Below are positions 56,496-64,000 of a stretch of 64,000 nucleotides of DNA, piece by piece. Position 1 is the first letter of the stretch. Each line of letters starts with the position of its first letter. This DNA is from Macrotis lagotis (lineage: Eukaryota > Chordata > Mammalia > Peramelemorphia > Peramelidae). The translations under genes were made by a program, and so were the position numbers. The notes under the pieces were generated by a model, which was not told the DNA's origin, ran no database searches, and worked only from the letters and a program-made list of their open reading frames with translations. The stretch is from positions 105,057,937-105,121,936 of the forward strand of contig NC_133665.1 in the NCBI RefSeq assembly GCF_037893015.1, written 5' to 3'.

Positions 56496-59400
56496 CATAT
56501 ATATACATATAAATATATAATCAATAACTCCTCTATACTTTATGATCTATCAAAACTGGTCTTGTGGCTTCTCACTAGTCTCAATGCCTTTGTCTTGGCC
56601 ATCTCCCTCAGTGTCTTTCCTTCAGAGTTCAGTGCAAGTGCCATCATCCAAAAGAAGTCTCTCTCTTTCCTCAAGTTGCTAATTCCTTCCCTCCCAAATT
56701 CATCTTGCATTTATTTTTGTATACTTATTTATATGTGTATTGTTCCCAATAGTATGTAAGCTCTTGAAGACAAACACGTCCATTTTTGTCTTTGTATTCC
56801 CAGCAACTGCAACAGTTACTAAAAGTAAGTACTTGGGCCATTGCACAGCCCAGGCAGGGATAGTCTTCTATGCCTATATATTAAATATGATTAAAGCTCT
56901 CCTCCAAAGCCTCATTGTAGCAGGAAGGTGACTCTAAATTCTTGAAGGCTCTGCCACTGAGCACTAACTCTGGCAAATTCCTGGCCATGCTAAACACTTC
57001 AAATATAGAATGAACTGTGTATGGATTGTCATCTGAGTATGAGCCCAGAAAGTGACCTCCCAAGCTATGAAGTTTTTGAGACATTGTGATCTACAGCTGA
57101 TGAACTGACTGATGAAATCAGTTACATGCATAACCTTTCTTTAAAAAAAAAGTAATAGCCAGTGGTAAAGGCACGATACCTAACAGTTCTTATATTTGGT
57201 GCTATTAATGATGATCCTAGGGCAACTGCATCGCCTTTTCATTCATAAAAAAATGCTGTGATGCTGTTCACCAAATCAGGCAAAAGAATTTAGACGTTTT
57301 AGAAAGGTTTTCAATAGCAAGAATTAAAGCAAAAAAGTTTGCTGTTAATCCTCATTTAACCAGAAAAATTTATTAGAATTCAATATGTGACCACTTCTCA
57401 GGGGCATTATGGTACAATGGGAAAAAGTGCTAAATATGAAGCAAGAACAGCCCCCTCACACTAGTTATTAATTGTAGCCACTACTCTGCCCTCTCCAGGT
57501 CTCAGTTTCCTCATCTGTAAAATATATAAAAATACCTATAGTGCTTACTCAACAGGATTGTTTTGAGGAAACAATGATAACGAGCTGCTTTGACAACTTT
57601 AACTCACCATATATATTAGCTATTATTACATAAATTAAGGATTCACCATATTAGTCCCTTTGATTTTTACAATGGCTTCAAGTTTGTTTTGATTGTAGTA
57701 TAGATTCTTTTCACCAGTCCTGAAGTGTGTTTAAGTAGTCACATCCTGCACTTTGGAACTTTAGCTCCTTTATGACCTCCCTCACCCTGTTCAGCTTCTG
57801 TTCAGGACTGGTACATCTAGGGAAAAGTAACTAGGGAAATGACTCAGTTGTTCATCCCAGACTGTTTCAGCTCCACCACTGACACTTGGGAAAAAGTTCA
57901 CAAACTAGCTCTTACTAAAAGCTTTGCTAATAATTTCAAGAGCTGAAACTCATCTGCTTATTGGCTTTCAGACAGAAATTATTTGTTCTGAGTATGGGGG
58001 GTAACTGAATTATGGGGCACAGGGATTGGAGATGGTCAGTCTTGCAAGGTCTGTTGAGAAAACTGAGAACATGGAAGTATCTCCTAGGACTGTCTTTTGA
58101 GATTATGACATTTTTTCTAGATTATATACTAGAGAAGGTAGGCAAGTTAGGGAAGATTGTATACTAGGGAAGCTAGAAGTGATATATGGAACTTAGAATT
58201 AAAACATACTCAAGTCTTATTTCAAAACAACCACCCTTGGAACCAGACAAATGACTTCACCTATCTGAGTCTCAGCTTTCTGATCTGTAATTTGGAATAA
58301 TATCTGTAGACCTTTCCCTTGAAAGGTTGTTGTGAGGAATGTGTGGGGTTGCCCCAAAGCCAAAAAAGTATGGGCATAAACTTTAAACAAGGATGCCCTC
58401 TGTATGTAAAGCACTTTGCAAACCTTAAAAGTGATCTAGTTATTAGTTCTGTTGTTGAACCAATACATTATGTATCAGAGTAAATGGAAGGTTGGGAGAG
58501 ATCTGCCCAGTGGGACCTTATTTATCTTGGTGAATCTAGGGCAAAGTCTTGATTATGACCTTTGTATATCTGATAGAATCAGAGATATGCAGAGAAATGA
58601 TTTGTGAAGAATGTGATCTAATTCAAGAAAACTAGAACAACTAAAGAAGTGTTAGCTTTCCTTCTACCTTTGCTCGGACAAGCCAAATGAAACCTAAAAC
58701 TACTTTCTGGTAAATACACAGGTGAATTTGCCTACCAGAAATGAGCTGTTCAGTTCAGTGACTGAATATAGTGAACTATTGGCTGAAGAACTGATCCATC
58801 CATGCCCCCTGACTCCTAGAATGGGGAGGTGCAATGAGGCTGTGAGAATTGAGAAATCTAATTGAGAACAAGACCCTAATGAGATTCACTCTTTCTCATG
58901 GCCAGTCCATCTTCAGTCATCTGCCCTGGGCCTCTCTCTACTTGAGAGCACCACCTTCAGTAGCTTTTTTTGAACATTTGATCATGTAGCTAGCAATGAG
59001 TATTGGTAGACGGAGAAACTGCCTTTCACACTAGATAGGAAGAGGAGAAAACAATTCATGTAAATAGATCAATAGGGGATCCATTTGATTTGAACAGTGT
59101 CATGACTTGACTTCCTTTGGGAGAGCAGAATTCAAAATTAACTTCCCAGTCTCCTAAAGATCAACAATCTTTGGACCACTAGACTTAGAGTTGGTAAAGA
59201 CCTTAAGACTATCCTCTTCATTTTATAAGAAAACTCAGGCCCAGAGAGGAAAAGAGACTTCACAGGTAGTAGTAGAATTGGGGTTGGAGCCCAAGGGTGA
59301 TCCCTCAGATCCTGTACTCCTTTCACATTCCCTGGATAGAATAATTCCTTTTCCTTCTCAGAGATATTTTCAGAATTTGTTTTGGTTTGTTTCTTTGTTT

Positions 59401-62400
59401 TTAATCTCTGTCTTAGAAGATAAAGGCTGCGTCAAATTCTGGGGTAATTCATTGTGGGTGAGGGCCAAGAAGTCTACTTGAGGGCAAGTGACTCTAAACC
59501 TCTGGTTCTGCTGTGAATTTGCAGCATCAAGAAAAAAAAAAGACTTAATTGATAAGCAAAAGGAAAGTGAGGTCAAAGAAAGGAGCCTGTTACCTGCCCA
59601 GGGTCTATAGTCAGAGGTGCCTCACTCCCCCCCCCCCAACTTCTTACCTTAAGTCTTTGGAGGAACACTGCTGGAGGCTGGGGCTTGGCTGCCAGGCGGT
59701 ATTCCTGAGCTATTTCACACTTGAATTGGCCTCTATAGTGGCCATAGAAACCAGTGTTGTACTGTAATAGGTAGTAGAAAAGATGAATGAATATGGCTGG
59801 TTCCCAGGGCACCTGGGCCTAAGGCTATCAGTTTAAGGCTGCTTCCCAAGGCTTTGTCATTAGGGGAGTCTCAACCCACAGAGATTCCTGGCTAGGCGAT
59901 GCCTTTGAACAAATGGAACTCATAGAAGCACATCTGGGAAGAAGCAAATCTCTGAAGGAAAAAAACCCAGGTCTCTGGAGTTCAAACCTCTCAAGGAATG
60001 TTTCTGACTTCAGCTCTTAGGGGGAAAACAATCAGATATACTATTTTAGGGTAATTAGAACTTAAAACATGTAGAGCTTTACAAGACAAAGGAAGGCAAG
60101 GGGGAGGGAGGGGAATAGCTTCTTATTGTGAAGATTATAGAATGTGGGGAGCTATTCCTTCTTCCAAGGGATTAGAACTATTACAGAAGCAGCCAGATTT
60201 GTCCTGAGGGAATCCAAGACATTGGAGATTTGACTATACAGTAGGAGTGTGTGCATCTCCCCCATCCCACTCATCCCCCAAAATGCCAACAGTTTCTAAA
60301 TCCAGTTTGAAAGGTGCAGACTAAGAAGAGGTATGATCAAAATCCATAGCTTCATTAGTAGTCTAGATAAGAGAAGCACAGCCTTATTTACACAGCAAAT
60401 GTTGAAATGCTAAGTGTTTTTGGGGGTGGGAGGTGGTGGGATGGTAAACATTGTAGGGGATGGTTATCATGAATGATGTTAGGGAGAAGCTGTGGTAGAG
60501 TAGAAAAAGTCACGATTTTGGTGTCAGAAGGCCTGGGTTTAAATTCCAGCTTTGCCACTTTCTAATTGTGTGACCTTGAGGAAAGTTAATTTCTCTGGGA
60601 CTTGCAAAATGGGAATAAAAATTCCTGTTGTATAGATTTGTATAGAATGGTATATCTAGAGCTGAAAGTGAGTGGAATATTCCCCTCTTAAGAGTTAATC
60701 TTCCTAGTGAAGTCCTCTCAGGGTTAAAAATCATTAAAACAAAGACAGACTATTACTCTTAGACTATTCTTAGAAGAGGGAGAGAGGCCTTGCATTCCTA
60801 GTCAGACACCCTCTCGATTCTGCTAGGGAGTGAAACAGTGGACTATTACCAGAAAGACCTTGCATTGATTCTGTTAGGGAGGGAAATAGTGGAACACTTC
60901 CAAAGAAGAGATCTTGCAGTCTTAGTTAGCCACCTATTTGATAATGGACTGTGAAAACAGTAGCCTGCCTTCTCTTATTTAAGAAGTGCTAAACTAAGAA
61001 GACCTTGCATACTCAGACATTAATTCATTTAACAAAAGGTCATTAGAAATCTTCTTTTCATACCCTCACCATCTGTATGGTGAAGTAATATTTTATGAAA
61101 ACATTTTATTCTTCTCTTTGTTGCTAGGTAGATTATAACTCTGAAAACCTTAATGAACCAGGTTGGAAGAGAGGGGGCTGGGGGGGGGGCAGTGATTGTG
61201 CTAGGCCATATAATCTTGCTTAACTGTCACCTAGGGGCAGCTCCTTGATCTTCATTACCTTTGTGAGACTTGCGGGTGCCCTTTTCTCAAGAAAAGCCAA
61301 AATAAACTTTCCTTTTGCTCAGAAGAGTCTCTGTATTTTTTAAGTGGATTTTTATTCCACACAAAAGGGACCTTAATAATGATTTAGTACAATCCCCTCA
61401 TTTTACTGATGAAACTCAGGTTTACGGAGGTTAAATGACTTGCCTAATATCACAAAGTTGGCAGTGATCAGATCTGGGATATTTAGAAGGCTCCAATGAA
61501 ATAGTATTGGTGTCTGCTGGACAGCATCAAGATCGTAAACCTAGAGCTGCAATGGACCTTTGAGGTCATCTGCTTCAACTCACTCCTACCCACTCAATCT
61601 AACCAAATTCAGGTCCCACCCATAGCTAGTCAGTGTTTAGAGGAAGGCTCTGAACCTAGCTCCTCTTTTGCAGAGCTGTTAGTATTTGTTCTATACTTGG
61701 CTGCCTCCCTTCAGTTCAGGAGAGATAAATCATATATAACACACTCAAAAACTTCTTAAAATAATATAGGCAAACAATGTAAATGTAAACAAAAAAGATT
61801 TTGATGGAATTGTTGACAAAGCCATAGATGTTACCTTACCTTTTAATAAGATCAATGTCCAAGAGACCCATCATAATCACTCATATTATGTACTGAGCTG
61901 AATGGACCACTGGGTCTAAAACCCAGGCATACAACTCTTATGATCCTAAATTGTTTCTGCTGCAGCCCTTTGCCTGGAAGAAGAAGAAAGCTAAGCCCAG
62001 ACATCCCAGACCCAGGAAGGAAAATGAAAGGCAATAGGCAAGGAAAAGTTCTTCAGAATTGTCAGTAGGCATCCACAGATAATTTTGGGAACAATTTTGT
62101 AAGTAATACTTTTCTTTAAAGATTTACACTACTTCAGGTTTATATTTTCTTATACCTGCCCCATCAATAGAAGACTAAGTGGCTCATGGTTTAATGTAGT
62201 TAAATAAATTCCTTTTTTCTGGGTTGCTTTTCACATAGTAGCTTCACTGAAACACATGACTTATCTCTGGGAACTTGGGGTGTGCCAAAAGGATACAATG
62301 ATGATATAATACTTCCTTATCCAATATCCCTGGGTTGGTGTTTATGTAGAGGAATTGAAGTCAAGCTGACTAGATCAGAATAGAGGAGAAAAGCTTCATT

Positions 62401-63401
62401 GATAGCATCTAAACTGGATGAATTGGTCAGTGGAAGTAACTTGAAAAAAATTTATAGCTATATTTTATTTTTTCAATGCCTTCATTTCTGAATACAGTTC
62501 TCTGCTCCCCCTCTACCTAGTGAACCATCTAAGGAAGAATTAAAAAAAAAGAGCAGTCTAACATAACCATCCATCCCTTCAACCATGTCTATACTCATCA
62601 CCTAGAGTGCCCTGCCTCAGCAAATACAGGAGGCAGGTCCATTTAAAAGAAACTTGAATTGTGAATGGGGAGGGAAAAATTGGAAGACTATCAAGAGGTT
62701 CATGTTTAATATAGTTACAAGCTCATATCCTAGTCAAAGGGTAACCCTTTGGGCAAACTCCCTTCATTGGTTTCCAGTTTTCTCTTCTTAGATAAAGGTG
62801 GATTAGACTCAATGATCTCTAAAATCCTCTCTAAAACCTAAATCCTATATTCAGATTTGTAATTATTAGGGTAAAAGGGTTTTTGATTCAGGATGCCAAC
62901 ATCTGGAACCTCTAAAGGTGCTGATCACATGTATGCTGCTGAAATTGGAAAATGAATTTAGCAACTAATTAGTTAAAATATGAAGGAATCAGTTGGTTCT
63001 TCCTCTCCATGTATTACACTCTCATTCCTGGATGACTTCCCTCATAACAGCCACAGCAATTCCCAGGGTTTCTCCTCCATTTAAGACTATGTCCTCAAGT
63101 TCAACTTCTGTCTGACAAAAGTTCTCTTACCTAAATTTTGAAAAGTTGATTTGAGGCTTTCTAATAATAATATTCTGTTCACTCCATCAAACATTTTGGG
63201 GGGATTGACTGAGGCATTAGAATATCTAGTTAAACCTATAATCTTTAGGTTCTATTTATATTTAATTTTCTTGGTTCTCTTGAGTTAACATGTAATCAAT
63301 TAGTAGAATAGCCACAGAATTAAGGTGCCGGACAATTATGTAACTAACTGGTTATAGATAGGATAGGCTCTTACCCAAGATCCAACTAAAGCACTTTTCA
63401 T
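52075..63401 (-). CDS. CIMIP7: Ciliary microtubule inner protein 7 (C3orf84 homologue), four coding exons, 242 aa
   Basis: On the minus strand the coding exons are 63401-63375 (nine codons, MKSALVGSW), 59761-59648, 53224-53168 and 52605-52075. All exon junctions are phase 0 with GT-AG introns. The protein matches human C3orf84 as I recall it: MQSALVGSW start, NTGFYGHYRGQFK, LAAKPQPPAVFLQR, FSKHDNR, GIGKRK, and a similar VSDCLQW end. The family is annotated as an axonemal microtubule inner protein, so a role in cilia or sperm flagella is expected from the name, not seen in the sequence. Residues 146-190 are three tandem 15-residue units ending PDE(T/K)FKKE, which I do not remember in human. 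The product is soluble, with no signal or membrane segment. The tiny first exon was placed by its homology and its GTAAGAG donor. Introns carry an L1 (53.8-55.4 kb) and a solo LTR (60.7-61.4 kb). Confidence 0.94.
52234..52368 (-). repeat. Three 45-bp tandem units inside CIMIP7 exon 4
   Basis: Units at 52368-52324, 52323-52279 and 52278-52234 encode 15 residues each, ending PDETFKKE, PDEKFKKE and PDEKFKKE. The last two differ by only a base or two, so the expansion is recent and in frame. Confidence 0.92.
53795..55445 (+). mobile_element. 5'-truncated young L1 in CIMIP7 intron 2
   Basis: Covers the last third of ORF2 and the 3' UTR to an A-rich tail. Long open stretches survive: KKVQKEGGLALPDLKLYYKS, MRNWKLVWKKLRLDQHLTP and LANMTRKDNDHCWKGCGKSG (zinc-knuckle-like Cys region near 54630). 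A few frame breaks separate them. It is antisense to CIMIP7 and inside its intron 53225-59647. Confidence 0.92.
56431..56520. repeat. CA/TA compound microsatellite
   Basis: ACACACATACACATG then TA units, then TATACATATA steps. Confidence 0.9.
57400..57640 (+). mobile_element. MIR-type SINE
   Basis: GGCATTATGGTACAATGGGA, TCTCAGTTTCCTCATCTGTA and AACAGGATTGTTTTGAGGAA. Confidence 0.7.
60490..60660 (+). mobile_element. MIR-type SINE in CIMIP7 intron 1
   Basis: CTGTGGTAGAGTAGAAAAAG and TTGCCACTTTCTAATTGTGT, ending just before an LTR. Confidence 0.75.
60673..61361 (+). mobile_element. Solo LTR of an endogenous retrovirus in CIMIP7 intron 1
   Basis: Related to the LTR at 2.1-3.7 kb. It begins TGGAATATTCC and ends TATTCCACA with an AATAAA at 61301. 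No retroviral genes lie beside it, so it is a recombined solo remnant. Some internal stretches differ in length between the two copies. Confidence 0.78.
61362..63374. other. Rest of CIMIP7 intron 1
   Basis: No exon recognised on either strand; MIR-like traces near 61370-61700. Confidence 0.45.
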
Positions 63402-63501
63402 CATCTCCCAAGGAAGGAAAGTGAACAGCTGGAGTAGCTGCTATTGCCTCTGTTTGAGATGATTAAACCTGAAAAGACAAATGCACTGTGGTCAGCTCCT
63501 T

Positions 63502-63515
63502 GTTGCTTAGATACC
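63502..63515. promoter_or_regulatory. Imperfect RFX X-box-like site upstream of CIMIP7
   Basis: GTTGCTTAGATACC lies 101 nt upstream of the CIMIP7 ATG. The left half fits GTTGCY exactly; the right half has about two mismatches to RGYAAC. RFX factors commonly control axonemal genes, which is why the site is worth noting, but one imperfect match can be chance. Confidence 0.3.
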
Positions 63516-63608
63516 AGATGAGTTGTGACTGCACAATCCTGATTGTTGGAATGAAAGATGGCTTTCTTTGCTCTATTTTCCTTTGTGTTTTCAATTCTCC
63601 TCTAGACA

Positions 63609-63862
63609 AGGTAATCTTGAAAACAGCTGTCCCTGGAAGATCATCATATATGAATCCATGTAATATAGAGGAGATGAAATTAAAAGTAATATCTGATTTA
63701 GAGAATTGTCTGAGTTCCATTGGCTTAAATATAAAAGAATGTCAGGAAAAATTTGCATTTCTAAGCCCGACTCTTATACAGGCAGGGATTCTAATTTTAG
63801 AAACAGTTCCAAGGGAGCCAGAAGAAATGTTAAAAGGGATGGGAAGGGTTTCTTTTTTATAA
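63609..63862 (+). other. Unassigned open frame behind a splice-acceptor-like site
   Basis: After TTCTCCTCTAG an open frame runs 83 codons with a plausible globular sequence (PCNIEEMKLKVISDLENC, LILETVPREPEEMLKGMG). I recognise no family. In human the next plus-strand gene here is IHO1 (CCDC36), but this peptide does not match its start as I recall it. It could be an exon, an old retroelement piece or chance. Confidence 0.3.
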
Positions 63863-63867
63863 TTTTT

Positions 63868-64000
63868 TAAATTGTTTTTTTGAATTGTACAATTTTTCCA
63901 CCAATATTGCTTTCCTTCCTCCTCCCCCCACAAAAGGCAGTCTGATAGTCTTTACATTGTCTCCATGTTATACATTGATCAAAACTGAATGTGTTGAGAG
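63868..64000 (-). mobile_element. L1 3' end on the minus strand, cut by the window edge
   Basis: TCTTTACATTGTCTCCATGT and TACATTGATCAAAACTGAAT are the complement of the young L1 3' UTR; the element continues beyond the window. Confidence 0.75.

Larger units (their letters stand above)
55446..59647. other. Rest of CIMIP7 intron 2
   Basis: No exon found. Holds an L2-like stretch (56090-56430), a TA-rich array (56431-56520) and MIR-like fragments (57400-57640 and 58190-58470). Confidence 0.5.

Noticed and set aside
63488-63862. First exon of IHO1 (CCDC36), expected next in human order
   Set aside because: The peptide does not resemble the IHO1 N-terminus as I recall it, so the name was not assigned.
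1-64000. CRISPR arrays, operons or other bacterial-type systems
   Set aside because: The window is a vertebrate nuclear locus. The only regular repeats are microsatellites, the GC-box array and the CIMIP7 coding repeat.

Overview
This window is nuclear DNA from a mammal, most likely an Australian marsupial and possibly a dasyurid. Two features support this. Three multi-exon genes have clean GT-AG introns and CpG-island promoters. The rest is packed with tRNA-derived SINEs whose body reads like the marsupial WSINE/MAR families (GCAAGGCAATGGGG / ACACAGCTAGGTAATTATTAAGTG) and with marsupial-type L1. The species call is inferred from repeat character, not from a database match. KLHDC8B(+) followed by convergent CIMIP7/C3orf84(-) reproduces the order and orientation on human 3p21.31.

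Layout: 1-21 kb is essentially gene-free. It holds L1 pieces (1-2.1, 9.2-13.6 and 16.2-20.0 kb), an LTR interrupted by a composite retroinsert (2.1-3.7 kb), many SINEs and TA-rich microsatellites. At 21.07-21.93 kb two phase-matched minus-strand exons encode the end of a small protein that resembles the SARG/PROSER2 group. At 28.2-34.3 kb lies a complete five-exon plus-strand gene for a 403-residue HAD-like protein, with a GC-rich TATA-bearing promoter. From 34.3 to 42.9 kb there are repeats again. At 43.0-43.6 kb an LTR-like segment sits next to the very GC-rich KLHDC8B promoter (43.7-45.4 kb, with a 24-bp GC-box repeat array and a uORF). KLHDC8B itself runs 44.8-50.25 kb (five coding exons, 354 residues). 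CIMIP7 lies on the minus strand from 63.40 to 52.08 kb (four coding exons, 242 residues). Its introns hold a young 5'-truncated L1, a solo LTR and MIR fragments.

Functionally the genes are independent: a kelch protein tied to cytokinesis, an axonemal microtubule inner protein, an uncharacterised HAD-fold protein, and a partial gene of unknown role. I found no operon-like or multi-gene system. The two genes between 21 and 34 kb are the most novel content, because I know of no counterpart in the human interval next to KLHDC8B. The next most interesting items are a 15-residue tandem repeat in CIMIP7, the KLHDC8B leader, and nested retroelements whose order of insertion can be read from their target-site duplications.
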